A stretch of DNA of 64,000 nt from Alphaproteobacteria bacterium (GTDB lineage Bacteria > Pseudomonadota > Alphaproteobacteria > Rhizobiales > Rhizobiaceae): positions 1,054,001 through 1,118,000 of the forward strand of contig JANSYK010000002.1 in the NCBI GenBank assembly GCA_024742485.1, read 5' to 3'. This document shows positions 54,612 through 63,791 of the stretch, piece by piece (position 1 is the first letter of the stretch; each line of letters starts with the position of its first letter). The position numbers were made by a program, and so were the translations under genes. The notes beneath the pieces are model-generated. The model saw only the letters and a list, made by a program, of their open reading frames with translations, was not told the origin of the DNA and did not search any database.

Positions 54612-55301
54612 TCAGTACTGGGTACCCCTGGTTTTTCGGGGATCGGAGCCGAATACACCTTTCTGATTTTGCCGGGCGCTCTGCTCCATCTTCAGATAGC
54701 CGGATCCGGAGACCGTGCGTGCCCATCCCTGGCTGACCAGCCAGGCAGCCGGATCCTGTGTGCCGACAAAACACTGGCTGACCACCGGTTCGTCCCAGGA
54801 CCCCTCCGGCACAATGCAGGAAAGGGCGCGTCCGCGCAGGAAATTGCGAAATGCGGTTCTGGCAATAATGCCACAGGGCCAGTTGTCGCCTGTCTCGTCG
54901 GTGCAGGTTTCCAGCGGATCGAGAACGGTGATCCCTGCCAATTGCACCTGTCCCCGCTCATAGGTGATAAGACCGGGGGCCGATACATCGGGTCGGTACA
55001 GCAATGTCCGTTTTGGCGCCTTGGGTTTCGGTGGCGTCAGCGGCTGACGCGGGGCTATGCGCTCCAGTTGAACGGCGTTCTGCGCAAAAGGCTGCGCAAA
55101 CCGTTCTGGCGAAATGGGTCGTGGCGCGGAGACACGGACCTCTTCGGTGCCGCTGCTGGTCGCATCACGGTCTTGAACTGACCCGGACCGGGATGCATCC
55201 GCCGTGAAGCCGGGCGCCAAGTCATCTTGACTGGAGATCGAGCGGAAAAGGAGCAGGAGAAGAAGCACCAAAAGGGCCAGAAGGATCAGCGGGATGCGCA
55301 T
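54612..55301 (-). CDS. Membrane-anchored SNase-like (thermonuclease family) protein
   Basis: A 229-residue protein with an N-terminal transmembrane anchor (IPLILLALLVLLLLLLF), a Pro-rich linker (about residues 25-100) and a C-terminal beta-barrel domain similar to staphylococcal nuclease-type proteins: VQLAGITVLDPLETC, ARTAFRNFLRGRALSCIVPEG, SQCFVGTQDPAAWLVSQGWARTVSG and EQSARQNQKGVF. Several Arg and acidic residues of active SNase cannot be placed with certainty, so nuclease activity is unsure. It follows the S24 repressor by 8 bases, same strand. Confidence 0.72.
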   Translation of the reverse strand: MRIPLILLALLVLLLLLLFRSISSQDDLAPGFTADASRSGSVQDRDATSSGTEEVRVSAPRPISPERFAQPFAQNAVQLERIAPRQPLTPPKPKAPKRTLLYRPDVSAPGLITYERGQVQLAGITVLDPLETCTDETGDNWPCGIIARTAFRNFLRGRALSCIVPEGSWDEPVVSQCFVGTQDPAAWLVSQGWARTVSGSGYLKMEQSARQNQKGVFGSDPRKTRGTQY

Positions 55302-55309
55302 GGCCGCAC

Positions 55310-55960
55310 CTATTGGCTTGCCCAGACGATGCGGGCAATCCACTCGATCTCACCGGCATCGAAAGTTCTGTCGGGATGGTCGGGATTGAGCGATTGCAGT
55401 TCCACGACATCCACGGTCTGGCGGCGCAGTTTCTTTGCCAGAACTTCGCCTTGCTTCGTTTTGACCACGACCCGGTCGCCCGTCCGGATCTGCGCCTCCG
55501 GCTCGACGATCAATGTGTCTCCATTGCGATAAAGCGGCAACATCGAATCGCCCTGGACTTTCAGCGCATAGGTGTGCCCGGCGCTGGCTGCCGGAAGATC
55601 GACAAGATCCCAGCCATGTCCGGCCGGATAGCCGCCATCATCGAAATAGCCGCCATCACCTGCCTGCGCAAAGCCCAGAAGCGGTACCGAAGCGCTTCTT
55701 TCCGAAGGCTTTTCGACCGATTGCGTCCGTGCCGGTTCGACCAGCGCCATGAAACGCTCCATGGAACAGTCCATCGCACCCAAAATTCTGGACAGCGATT
55801 CCGTCGAAGGCCAGCGCAGCCTCCCATCGGCACTCTTGCGCTTGGATTTGTTGAAGCTGGTTGGGTCCAGCCCGGCGTGGCGCGCGAGCCCGGACACCGA
55901 CATGCCATTGTGATCAGCCAGCCGGTCAATGGCGGACCAGATTTGTGCATGGGACAGCAT
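55310..55960 (-). CDS. LexA/CI-like helix-turn-helix regulator with S24 peptidase domain
   Basis: A 216-residue repressor. The N-terminal HTH region (about 10-60) includes MSVSGLARHAGLDPTSFNKSKR. The C-terminal S24 domain has the Ala100-Gly101 cleavage pair (FAQAGDGG), the catalytic Ser139 in QGDSMLPLYRNGD and the Lys in GEVLAKKL. Cleavage on DNA damage or other stress would inactivate it, as in LexA and prophage repressors. It is encoded immediately before the SNase-like gene, so it may control that operon. No prophage genes surround it. Confidence 0.88.
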   Translation of the reverse strand: MLSHAQIWSAIDRLADHNGMSVSGLARHAGLDPTSFNKSKRKSADGRLRWPSTESLSRILGAMDCSMERFMALVEPARTQSVEKPSERSASVPLLGFAQAGDGGYFDDGGYPAGHGWDLVDLPAASAGHTYALKVQGDSMLPLYRNGDTLIVEPEAQIRTGDRVVVKTKQGEVLAKKLRRQTVDVVELQSLNPDHPDRTFDAGEIEWIARIVWASQ

Positions 55961-56221
55961 GATTGAGATTTACCTGCGTCAGCGCGCCTGTTCAAGACTC
56001 TCGATAGTGTTGGGCACCAGCGGCCGATTGGTGACCCGCAACGGTATCATCTTCCACCCGGTCGCGAATCTGACATGGATGACGATGGACAGGCACCCTG
56101 AATGACGGCCAGCAACCGTGGCAATCAAGGCGTGGCAATTGAGGCTCCTTGTGTGTCGGGATCACTTTGCAATACAGTCTCATGTCCGGCGGGAATCGCC
56201 GGACCAGGAACAGGATGACCC

Positions 56222-57148
56222 ATGGCACCGATCGTATCGATCAACAATCTGTCGAAGACCTATGAGGGCGGCCATCATGCATTGCGCGATGTCTCGCTGG
56301 ACATTGAGGAAGGAGAGATTCTGGCCTTGCTCGGCCCCAATGGCGCCGGCAAGACGACTTTGATTTCCATCATCTGCGGGATTGTGTCTCCGACCGGTGG
56401 AACGGTGACGGTTGGCGGGCATGACGTTGTCGACGACTATCGGCATGCGCGCACGCTGATCGGCCTTGTGCCGCAGGAAATAACCCTTGAACCCTTTGAA
56501 AAGGTGTTTCGCACGGTCAGTTTTTCGCGCGGCCTCTTCGGCAAACCGCCCAATTCGCAACTGATCAGCGACGTCCTTGAAAAACTATCCCTGCTTGACA
56601 AGAAAGACTCGGCCATCAATCAGCTTTCCGGCGGCATGCGGCGGCGGGTGCTGATTGCCAAGGCGCTGTCCCACGAGCCGCGTGTTCTGTTCCTTGATGA
56701 ACCGACCGCAGGTGTCGATGTGGAACTGCGCAAGAGCATGTGGAGCATCGTCCGCGACCTGAAGAAAAACGGCGTCACCATCATTTTGACCACCCACTAT
56801 ATCGAGGAGGCTGAGGCGATCGCCGACCGCATTGGCATCATCAGCGATGGACAGCTCCTGCTGGCCGAGGACAAGGAGGCGCTCATGGGGCGGCTCGGCC
56901 GCAAACAGATGCGGATCGACCTGCAAGCGCCGCTGGATGAACTTCCGGAGAATCTCTCGAACTATGAACTCGAGCGTGCCGAAGACGGAACCTATCTGAC
57001 CTATGTCTACGACACGCAGGCGGACCGTACAGGCATCACTGCGCTCCTCAATGATCTTGGTGATGCGGGTATCCGTATCCGCGATGTACAGACGCAGCAG
57101 AGCTCGCTGGAGCAGATTTTTGTCGATCTCGTGAAGGAAACACCATGA
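56222..57148 (+). CDS. ABC-2 type exporter ATP-binding protein
   Basis: A 308-residue ABC ATPase. Walker A is [10 protein letters not shown], the Q-loop VPQEITLEP, the signature [16 protein letters not shown], Walker [13 protein letters not shown], and the H-loop [17 protein letters not shown]-terminal extension of about 80 residues ([21 protein letters not shown]) is typical of drug/polysaccharide-type ABC-2 systems. The ATG at 56222 has AACAGGATGACC upstream. It overlaps the permease gene by 4 bases. Confidence 0.92.
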   Translation: MAPIVSINNLSKTYEGGHHALRDVSLDIEEGEILALLGPNGAGKTTLISIICGIVSPTGGTVTVGGHDVVDDYRHARTLIGLVPQEITLEPFEKVFRTVSFSRGLFGKPPNSQLISDVLEKLSLLDKKDSAINQLSGGMRRRVLIAKALSHEPRVLFLDEPTAGVDVELRKSMWSIVRDLKKNGVTIILTTHYIEEAEAIADRIGIISDGQLLLAEDKEALMGRLGRKQMRIDLQAPLDELPENLSNYELERAEDGTYLTYVYDTQADRTGITALLNDLGDAGIRIRDVQTQQSSLEQIFVDLVKETP

Positions 57149-57906
57149 ACCTTCAGGCCGTTAAATCCATCTATATATTCGAGATGTCGCGGACATTTCG
57201 TACGCTGCTGCAAAGCATCGTTTCGCCGGTCCTGTCGACATCGCTTTATTTCGTGGTATTCGGTGCTGCCATTGGCTCTCGCATTCAGGAGGTCGATGGC
57301 GTCAGTTACGGCGCCTTTATCGTGCCCGGTCTGATTATGCTGACGGTGTTGACGCAGGCCACTTCCAACGCTGCATTCGGTATCTATTTCCCGAAATTCA
57401 TCGGCACGATATATGAACTCCTGTCGGCGCCGATCTCGTTTCTGGAAATTGTCATGGGCTATGTCGGCGCTGCAGCCACCAAGGCCCTTGCCATCGGACT
57501 GATCATCCTGCTGACGGCCGCCTTCTTCGTGGATATCCAGATCGCCCATCCGTTCTGGATGCTGACATTCCTGGTGCTGACCTGCGTCTCGTTCAGTCTA
57601 TTCGGCTTCATTCTTGGAATCTGGGCGCAGAATTTCGAGCAGTTACAGCTTGTTCCGCTGCTGGTCATTACACCGCTGGTCTTTCTGGGAGGCAGTTTCT
57701 ATTCGATTTCCATGCTGCCGCCGCTCTGGCAGAATGTGACCCTGTTCAATCCGGTCGTCTATCTGATTTCCGGCTTTCGCTGGAGCTTCTATGGCACCGC
57801 TGATGTTGCCATCGGCCTGAGTATCACCATGATCGCCCTGTTCCTGGCGATATGCCTCGGCATTATCTGGTGGATATTCAAGACCGGGTACCGGATCAAG
57901 ACCTGA
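57145..57906 (+). CDS. ABC-2 type permease
   Basis: A 253-residue membrane protein with six hydrophobic segments ([35 protein letters not shown]-like [40 protein letters not shown] and [20 protein letters not shown]). The [17 protein letters not shown] motif and [17 protein letters not shown] are the ABC-2 signature. It makes a two-component exporter with the ATPase; substrate unknown (drugs, lipids or polysaccharides for the family). Confidence 0.92.
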   Translation: MNLQAVKSIYIFEMSRTFRTLLQSIVSPVLSTSLYFVVFGAAIGSRIQEVDGVSYGAFIVPGLIMLTVLTQATSNAAFGIYFPKFIGTIYELLSAPISFLEIVMGYVGAAATKALAIGLIILLTAAFFVDIQIAHPFWMLTFLVLTCVSFSLFGFILGIWAQNFEQLQLVPLLVITPLVFLGGSFYSISMLPPLWQNVTLFNPVVYLISGFRWSFYGTADVAIGLSITMIALFLAICLGIIWWIFKTGYRIKT

Positions 57907-57909
57907 GCC

Positions 57910-58857
57910 TCAGGTGCCTGTTCCGGCGGTTCCGGTCAATTCGGCACGCGGCGGAACGCCGAATTTTCGCGAATACTCACGACTGAACTGGGTCGGGCTT
58001 TCGTATCCGACCTCGAATGCGGTGCTGGAGACCGAGAGCTGTCTGTCTCTCAGCAGGCGCCGCGCCTCCATCAGTCGAAGGTCCTTTTGATATTGCAGCG
58101 GGGTTGTTTCGGTCAGCGTCTTGAAATGCTGGTGAAAGGATGAGGGGCTCATCCCTGCAGCTCCGGCCAGTTCGCTGATGGCAAGCGGTGTCGTATAGCC
58201 CCGTCTGATCTGCTGGATTGCCTTGGCGATGCGGCTGGCGTGGCTCTCGCGGCTCAGCAACTGACGCAGGGTTGCACCATGCTGCGCCAGCAACAGGCGA
58301 AAGTGGATCTCGCGCTTGATGAGCGGCGCCATGACCTTTGCCTCGAATGGCTTCTCCACCAGCCCGAATAGCCGATCAACGGCGTCCATCAAGGCGGCAT
58401 CGGTTTCTCCGATATCAAGCGCCTTGATCTGTCTGTCTTCGAACTCCGCCTCGCCGATCTCGTCGAAAAGGCTGCGGATAACGGTCATGTCGAGCTCCAG
58501 CACAACTGCCACATAGGGAGTCTGGTCGCTGGCTTGCGTGACCCGCGAAACGATCGGCAGATCGTGGCTGACGATCAGAGACTGGCCTGCTGCAAAGCTG
58601 ACGGGACGGGCGCCGAAATAGGTTTCTTTCTCGCCCTGCAGGATCAGGCAGAGCAGTGGATTGTAGACAACTGCTTCAAAATCAGAGGGTGCACGGCTGC
58701 GCAACACTGAAAACCCCGCGATCTCCGTTGGGCTGTAATCGCTTCCATTCGACTGCCTGTCCACAAAGGAACAAATGCGCTCGATGAGATTCCGGTTCGA
58801 CACACTTCTCTCCATTGACCCTTGATCAACCACTAGCAGCAATTCGCGGCGATGCAT
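57910..58857 (-). CDS. AraC-family regulator
   Basis: A 315-residue regulator. The N-terminal AraC_N-type domain has SRAPSDFEAVVYNPLLCLILQGEKETYFG and QSLIVSHDLPIVSRV. The C-terminal double HTH starts about residue 205 (PLAISELAGAAGMSPSSFHQHFKTLTETTPLQYQKDLRLMEARRLL) and ends SVSSTAFEVGYESPTQFSREYSRKFG. It is divergent from an SDR gene (135 bases between), as in YqhC-type systems where such regulators control a neighbouring oxidoreductase. The start at 58857 is preceded by AGGAG 13 bases away; a GTG at 58869 and an ATG at 58815 are alternatives. Confidence 0.88.
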   Translation of the reverse strand: MHRRELLLVVDQGSMERSVSNRNLIERICSFVDRQSNGSDYSPTEIAGFSVLRSRAPSDFEAVVYNPLLCLILQGEKETYFGARPVSFAAGQSLIVSHDLPIVSRVTQASDQTPYVAVVLELDMTVIRSLFDEIGEAEFEDRQIKALDIGETDAALMDAVDRLFGLVEKPFEAKVMAPLIKREIHFRLLLAQHGATLRQLLSRESHASRIAKAIQQIRRGYTTPLAISELAGAAGMSPSSFHQHFKTLTETTPLQYQKDLRLMEARRLLRDRQLSVSSTAFEVGYESPTQFSREYSRKFGVPPRAELTGTAGTGT

Positions 58858-58992
58858 CGTAAAATACACACTCCTGGAGGATCAGGCAGGTCTTTCGGAG
58901 AAATCGGCAGGCGGCGCGCCGCATCACGCCCCTATATGGAGCCATAAGAAGACACCGTGCAGGTGGATGAAACCGGACACAGGGGACCGCAG

Positions 58993-59808
58993 ATGGCGAA
59001 GACGATATTGATTACGGGCGCATCCAGCGGCATTGGCCGGCAGACGGCGGTTCACTTTCAATCGAAGGGCTGGAATGTCATTGCCACCATGCGGGCGCCG
59101 GACAAGGAAACGCAACTGACCGGTGTCGACAACGTTCTGGTCGCGCGCCTCGATGTGACTGACAGTCCTTCGATCCACACGGCCATTGAACAGGGCATAG
59201 AGAACTTCGGACGCATCGATGTTCTTGTGAACAATGCGGGCTACGGCGCCTATGGGCCGTTGGAAGCCTTTCCCATGGAGAGTGTCCGCCGGCAATTCGA
59301 TACCAATGTCCTGGGATTGCTGGAGACGACACAGGCCGTGCTTCCGCATTTTCGGGCCAACGGGGCCGGGACAATCGTCAATATCAGCTCCATTGGCGGG
59401 CAGATGACCTTTCCGCTCGGTGCGCTCTACCATGGCACCAAATTCGCCGTCGAAGGGCTGTCCGAAGCGCTGCACTATGAGTTGGAAGCCATCGGCGTGA
59501 AAGTGAAGATTATCCAGCCCGGCATGATCGCCACCGACTTCGGAGGCCGGTCTTTTGACTTTCAAAGCAGCGACACCATGCCCCAGTATCAGCCGATTGT
59601 CGGAAAACTGTTCGCCCACTGGCAAAACGCCGCTGCCGCACCGTCAGGGCCTGATGTCGTGGCCGAGAAAATCTGGGAAGCCGTGACCGACGAGACCAAT
59701 ACGCTGCGCTATCGTGCCGGCGCGGATGCGGAAGACATTCTGAATGCCCGGAAATCCCAGGATGATGAGACCTTCATCGGCGCCATGAAACGGCAGATGA
59801 ACCTTTAG
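58993..59808 (+). CDS. Short-chain dehydrogenase/reductase
   Basis: A 271-residue classical SDR: NADP-binding motif GASSGIG at residues 8-14, NNAG at about 82, catalytic Ser in NISSIGG, and the YxxxK motif as YHGTKFAVEG. The ATG at 58993 is preceded by AGGGGA. The divergent AraC gene probably regulates it. A second SDR gene follows 59 bases later. The substrate is not deducible. Confidence 0.9.
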   Translation: MAKTILITGASSGIGRQTAVHFQSKGWNVIATMRAPDKETQLTGVDNVLVARLDVTDSPSIHTAIEQGIENFGRIDVLVNNAGYGAYGPLEAFPMESVRRQFDTNVLGLLETTQAVLPHFRANGAGTIVNISSIGGQMTFPLGALYHGTKFAVEGLSEALHYELEAIGVKVKIIQPGMIATDFGGRSFDFQSSDTMPQYQPIVGKLFAHWQNAAAAPSGPDVVAEKIWEAVTDETNTLRYRAGADAEDILNARKSQDDETFIGAMKRQMNL

Positions 59809-59867
59809 GAAATGGGCATTTCGTGTTTCAGTCGGGCAAATTCGTGCAAAAGTGAAAGGAGCTGTTG

Positions 59868-60710
59868 ATGTTCAGGGAAGCAGTAGCAAGGGGCGGTCTT
59901 GCCGTGGTCACCGGCGCAGCCAGCGGTCTCGGCCGCGTGTCAGCGCTGCGTTTCGCCGAAGCCGGTCTCGGCGTGGTTCTGGCGGATTTGCCGGGGGACG
60001 CGCTGAACACGGTGGAGCAGGAAGTGCGGTCCGCCGCCAACGAGGGGGCCACGGTCTTGGCGGTTCCCACAGATGTGACGGATGCGCAAGCGGTCGCCGA
60101 ACTGGCTGACAGGGCCTTTGCTGCCGGTGAAGTGGCAGTGTTGATGAACAATGCCGGGATCGGACTTCCGACCGGCAGTTGGGAACAGGCTGAAAACTGG
60201 CGGCGCGTCATCGAGGTCAACCTGTTTGGCGTCATGAACGGCGTACACGCTTTCATGCCACGCATGGTTGCGGCGGATCGACCGGCCGTCGTCGTCAACA
60301 CCGGGTCGAAACAGGGCATCACCACACCGCCCGGCAATCCTGGCTACAATGTTTCCAAGGCTGGCGTCAAAGTGCTGACCGAGGCACTTGCCCACGACCT
60401 GCGCGAAGCCGGAGCGCCGATTTCGGTGCATCTCTTCGTTCCGGGATTTGCCTATACGGGCATGATCGCCGCATTCATACCGGAAAAGCCGCCATCCGCC
60501 TGGACCAGCGAACAGACCGTTGACCATTTCATCGGCCGCATGAGCGAAGGTGATTTCTATATTCTGTGTCCCGACAATGACGTCACGCCCGAACGGGACC
60601 GGCGGCGGGTCGAATGGGCGCTTGGCGATATCATTGAAAACCGGCCGGCATTGTCACGTTGGCACCCTGACTACGCCGACGCATTCGCCAGGCATGAAAA
60701 GATGCGCTGA
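59868..60710 (+). CDS. Short-chain dehydrogenase/reductase
   Basis: A 280-residue SDR. Seen are the glycine-rich GAASGLG motif, NNAGIGLP, the catalytic Ser region VVNTGSKQGI and YNVSKAGVKVL (YxxxK). The ATG at 59868 is preceded by AAGGAG; a TTG directly before it is unlikely. The C-terminal 60 residues (SEGDFYILCPDNDVTPERDRRR) form an extension found in some bacterial SDRs. Probably in the same transcript as the SDR upstream; they share little beyond the core. Confidence 0.9.
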   Translation: MFREAVARGGLAVVTGAASGLGRVSALRFAEAGLGVVLADLPGDALNTVEQEVRSAANEGATVLAVPTDVTDAQAVAELADRAFAAGEVAVLMNNAGIGLPTGSWEQAENWRRVIEVNLFGVMNGVHAFMPRMVAADRPAVVVNTGSKQGITTPPGNPGYNVSKAGVKVLTEALAHDLREAGAPISVHLFVPGFAYTGMIAAFIPEKPPSAWTSEQTVDHFIGRMSEGDFYILCPDNDVTPERDRRRVEWALGDIIENRPALSRWHPDYADAFARHEKMR

Positions 60711-60725
60711 GGGCATCACGCCCTG

Positions 60726-61040
60726 TCAGCGATACTTATTCGCCGCCTCAAGCTCGATTGCCAGGCGGGTTTGCAGATCCGAGAGCGTCTTCAGCTCCCG
60801 CTGGCGGGCCGCCTCACTGCCCTGACGGTTGAGGCGGTCTTTGCAGGCGGCGATGTCCCGTTGCAGCAGAACGGCGGGAGGCACCGCTTTGGACTCCTTC
60901 ATCAATCGGTCGATGACGGCATCGGCCGGGTTTGTCACGTCTTCCAGCGGTTTTCCGGCGCCCGCAAGATTGTCGAATTCTCCCCGGGCCTGTGCCTCGC
61001 GGATTGCGCTTTCGATGATGGTATCAAGCGGGTGCGACAT
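60726..61040 (-). CDS. DUF1992 protein (DnaJC28-like)
   Basis: A 104-residue helical protein. The N-terminus IIESAIREAQARGEFDNLAGAGKPLE is the signature of DUF1992, found alone in bacteria and within DnaJC28 in eukaryotes. The C-terminal half is a long amphipathic helix. Its role in bacteria is unknown. It ends 15 bases from the convergent SDR. Confidence 0.9.
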   Translation of the reverse strand: MSHPLDTIIESAIREAQARGEFDNLAGAGKPLEDVTNPADAVIDRLMKESKAVPPAVLLQRDIAACKDRLNRQGSEAARQRELKTLSDLQTRLAIELEAANKYR

Positions 61041-61250
61041 CCCGGTCTTACTCCCTGGCCCGACCCAGAGATATCGGCTTCGGGTGCGACGATCAACCAG
61101 GGTGGATTCCCGATGGCCTGCCGCGCATGATCTGCAGTGGCAGTGATTTGAAACCGGAACCCGGCAGTTCTATAATTGCATGTGGCAGTAAGCTGCTGCC
61201 GGGCGTCATGGCGAGAGCCATCGTCATCATTTGGTTCGGATCGTCAGCTC

Positions 61251-61526
61251 CGAAAGCCTTTCTGGATTAAATGGAATCGTTCTGCCGAGGTATATGTGCG
61301 TCAAGATCGAGTAAATAAAACACAGGTCGGGCTGGTGGCCCGACCGAGGCTTTGTGCGAAGGCATTGGCGCACATACGCCCGACCCTTCGGGTTTGCGGT
61401 CGGCGGGCGCCGGCGGCGTCAGGATGCTCGCGAGATGCCTCCGGCATCGCGCCACGCTCCTTCCTTGCCGATCACCGCGCCGACCACAAACAGAACCGAT
61501 CCCATTTAAACCAGAAAGGCTTCAGG
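61251..61526. repeat. Hairpin-rich element bounded by 30-bp inverted repeats (MITE-like)
   Basis: The 511-bp spacer 61041-61551 contains no gene. Two near-identical sequences face each other: aagcctttctgg with ttaaatgg and atcg (from about 61255 to 61284) and its inverse at 61491-61522, differing at two bases and one indel over about 32. Between them are stems such as ggtcgggc/gcccgacc at 61325-61345, tatgtgcg/cgcacata, and gatgcc/ggcatc. A third, more divergent copy of the end sequence lies at 63511-63540. It looks like a non-coding mobile repeat or a structured RNA. Confidence 0.55.
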
Positions 61527-61551
61527 GCGATCCTTTTCGAATGGGGCAGCC

Positions 61552-62190
61552 ATGCAACAGCCAGATCCGTCCGTCCGTTTCCCGATTCCGGGAGATCCAC
61601 ACACCGCTTTTCTCAAGCCGATCGTCACCAGCCCGTTCATCGAAGTTGGAGAGTTCACCTATTACAACGACCCGGATGGTCCGGAGCACTTTGAGGCGCG
61701 CTGCGTTCTGCAGCACTTCGACCGGCTCGGCGACAGACTTGTCATTGGCAGGTTTTGCGCCTTGGCCACCGGCATCCGCTTTTTCATGAGTGGCGCCAAC
61801 CATCCGCTCGACATCTTTTCAGGCTACCCCTTCGACCAGATGGCGCAAATCTGGCAGGACAGTTTCGATGAGGACAGCCTGCTGCCGCTGGCGCGTGGCG
61901 ACATCATTGTCGGGCACGATGTGTGGATCGGCAACGGCGCGACAATCCTGCCGGGCGTGCGGATCGGCAATGGCGCAGTCGTGGCAACACAGGCAGTTGT
62001 CACGAAGAACGTGCCAGCCTACGGCATTGTCGCCGGCAATCCGGCACGGCTGCTGCGTCTTCGATTTGACGAAGAAACCATTGCTGCCCTTCAGCGCATC
62101 GCATGGTGGGATTGGACGGTTGAAAAGATCACCCGAAACATTGCTGCGATCCGCTCCAATGATGTGACTGCCATGGCTGCGGCAATGTGA
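61552..62190 (+). CDS. XAT-class hexapeptide acetyltransferase (Vat/CatB-like)
   Basis: A 212-residue left-handed beta-helix acyltransferase. FIEVGEFTYYNDPDG and VIGRFCALATGIRFFMSGANHPLD are typical of the Vat/CatB xenobiotic acetyltransferase family, including the catalytic His in GANHP; hexapeptide coils follow (DIIVGHDVWIGNGATILPGVRIGNGAVVATQAVVTKNVPAYGIVAGNPARL). Relatives acetylate streptogramin A and chloramphenicol, but many are housekeeping or unknown; resistance should not be assumed. The ribosome site is weak (GGGGCAGCC). It starts 26 bases after the MITE-like element. Confidence 0.88.
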   Translation: MQQPDPSVRFPIPGDPHTAFLKPIVTSPFIEVGEFTYYNDPDGPEHFEARCVLQHFDRLGDRLVIGRFCALATGIRFFMSGANHPLDIFSGYPFDQMAQIWQDSFDEDSLLPLARGDIIVGHDVWIGNGATILPGVRIGNGAVVATQAVVTKNVPAYGIVAGNPARLLRLRFDEETIAALQRIAWWDWTVEKITRNIAAIRSNDVTAMAAAM

Positions 62191-62498
62191 GGCAAGGGCG
62201 CAGGCGCCTGAACCGCTGCTCCCTTTTCGGTGGTCGTCAGGTTTGTCTGAATGAAATGCGGTGGGATTTCCAGCGGGTTGAGGAGAACAGTCCGGAGCCT
62301 GGCGGCGTCGCAATGACGGTGACCCGTCCCTATCGGTAAATATACCTAAAAAACCGGTACTTCTTCGCATGGCGCCAACCGGGCGCAATCGCCATCTTTT
62401 GATGAGGCCGTGAGAGCACCCCGGATCCAATTGATGGAGCCCGGTTCAATCATCGAATATCGCTTCAGATAGGTCCCGGCGCATCAAGGAGAATTCAA
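62191..62498. other. Intergenic stretch without recognised features
   Basis: About 308 bases between the acetyltransferase and the secreted-protein gene. A short AT-rich dyad (ggtaaatatacc) is at about 62335-62346, and AAGGAG at 62487-62492 is the ribosome site of the next gene. I see no gene or known RNA. Confidence 0.5.
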
Positions 62499-63467
62499 TT
62501 GGCCTATAAATCCATCACATTCAGGGCTTTGGTCGTCATGGCCATTTGCCTTTCAGTGGCACTTCTGACGGCGGTGGCTGCCCGATCGCAGACCACCGGG
62601 GGGCCGCCTGCCATGTTTGGTGAGGACGGCAGATGGAGCGTCGCGGCAGCGGGTGGCTTTCTTGGTGCGGTTGAGGGCTTGCGCGATGATCTGTTCAATG
62701 TCGCCGGGGAGGACGCAACCTGCCAGGACGAATGGCGAATCTGTCAGGACATGCAAAACGCACTCATACAAGTATACGATCACACCTATTACGTGTTCCA
62801 CTTCAATACCGACTTCAACAACAAGTGCCTGATCAGGCGGTTGAACGTTGTGCAGGCTGTGGCCAGTACCATCAACTATTGGGATGATTGGCTGCGGGAA
62901 AGGTATTTCAATCTTGGCCTCGCGGACATGGCTTTTGAAATCAGCCAATATGCCAGTTGGCCACTATGTTCCCGTGCTGGTGGAACGGGCGTAGCCGGCG
63001 GTTCCGGCGCGGGCGGCAACACAGGCGGCGGCGGATTTGGCACTGGCAGCAGCTCAGGTGGCAGTAGCGGCTCTGGCGGAGGCGGGGGCTCAGGCAGTGG
63101 CTCCGGGATAACGCTCAATGAATCGAAAGTTGCGCTTTACGCTGCCCGTGCCTGTGGAAGTGCCAATCTGGAAACAGGCAGGAACTGGTATTTCTACAAT
63201 CCGAACAACTCGCTGTCCCGCGGCAACTACTATGAACATAGTGGCTATCTTTGCGGTGATGACGGGAAAAAATTCTATATGCTGGGTGACGAATTGCTGG
63301 CATTCAGCTGTACCTCCAACTGGAGCAATTGCCAACGAAATCCCGGTAGCGATGGCACACCAAAACCGCCTTATGAGAACCAGCAATTTAACGGGAAAAC
63401 ATACACTTCGGGCATGTTTGAGTGGTCGAATTCCACCTACGCGGCCTGGGTAGTTCTTGTCGAATAG
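62499..63467 (+). CDS. Secreted protein with Gly/Ser-rich linker, unknown
   Basis: A 322-residue protein starting with TTG at 62499, with AAGGAG 7 bases upstream; no ATG gives a comparable start. The signal peptide is clear (ALVVMAICLSVALLTAVAARSQ). The first domain (about 40-160) has four Cys (DATCQDEWRICQDMQ, NKCLIRR, WPLCSRAG). A linker of about 40 Gly/Ser residues (166-205) follows, then a C-terminal domain with more Cys (ARACGSANLETG, YLCGDDGKKF, FSCTSNWSNCQRN). Domain pairing through a flexible linker suggests a surface or secreted binding protein. The family is not recognised. Confidence 0.72.
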   Translation: MAYKSITFRALVVMAICLSVALLTAVAARSQTTGGPPAMFGEDGRWSVAAAGGFLGAVEGLRDDLFNVAGEDATCQDEWRICQDMQNALIQVYDHTYYVFHFNTDFNNKCLIRRLNVVQAVASTINYWDDWLRERYFNLGLADMAFEISQYASWPLCSRAGGTGVAGGSGAGGNTGGGGFGTGSSSGGSSGSGGGGGSGSGSGITLNESKVALYAARACGSANLETGRNWYFYNPNNSLSRGNYYEHSGYLCGDDGKKFYMLGDELLAFSCTSNWSNCQRNPGSDGTPKPPYENQQFNGKTYTSGMFEWSNSTYAAWVVLVE

Positions 63468-63510
63468 GAGAGGCAAAAGGTCCGGTCGTGTCTGTCGGGA
63501 TCCGGTGGCG

Positions 63511-63540
63511 GAACCGATCCCATTGAACCCAGACAGGCTT
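63511..63540 (+). repeat. Third, divergent copy of the 61-kb end repeat
   Basis: gaaccgatcccatt, aac, ccaga and aggctt occur in the same order and spacing as in the copy at 61491-61522, with a few substitutions. It lies in the 324-bp spacer 63468-63791, which otherwise holds only the palindrome at 63606-63639. Confidence 0.5.
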
Positions 63541-63605
63541 GAGAGTCATTCAGGTTTTGACGGAATCGGCAAAGCCTGAATGTATCAATAAAATCAAAGG
63601 CCGAC

Positions 63606-63639
63606 ACCGATTCACGTTTTTGACAAAACGTGAATCGGT
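63606..63639. repeat. Perfect 15-bp palindromic hairpin
   Basis: accgattcacgtttt and its exact complement flank the loop tgac. It is in a gene-free spacer downstream of the secreted protein and upstream (on the other strand, 3') of the FadB-type gene. It could be a terminator for either gene or a dispersed intergenic palindrome. Confidence 0.6.
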
Positions 63640-63791
63640 CTGGGTGGTTGCCGGAAACGGGCCGGGGATCACATGCGTATATCCCTGTGGCGCCAGCCCA
63701 TTTCCCAATACAATCCGTTTGGGCCGCCTGTCAGCCGTTGGTGTTGTCGGCCCATTCCGGTCTTGCCGATTGGATCGGGGCCAGACTTGCT

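Noticed and set aside
62320-62360. LuxR-type or other known operator at the ggtaaatatacc dyad
   Set aside because: Too short and not matching a known box; no LuxR gene nearby.
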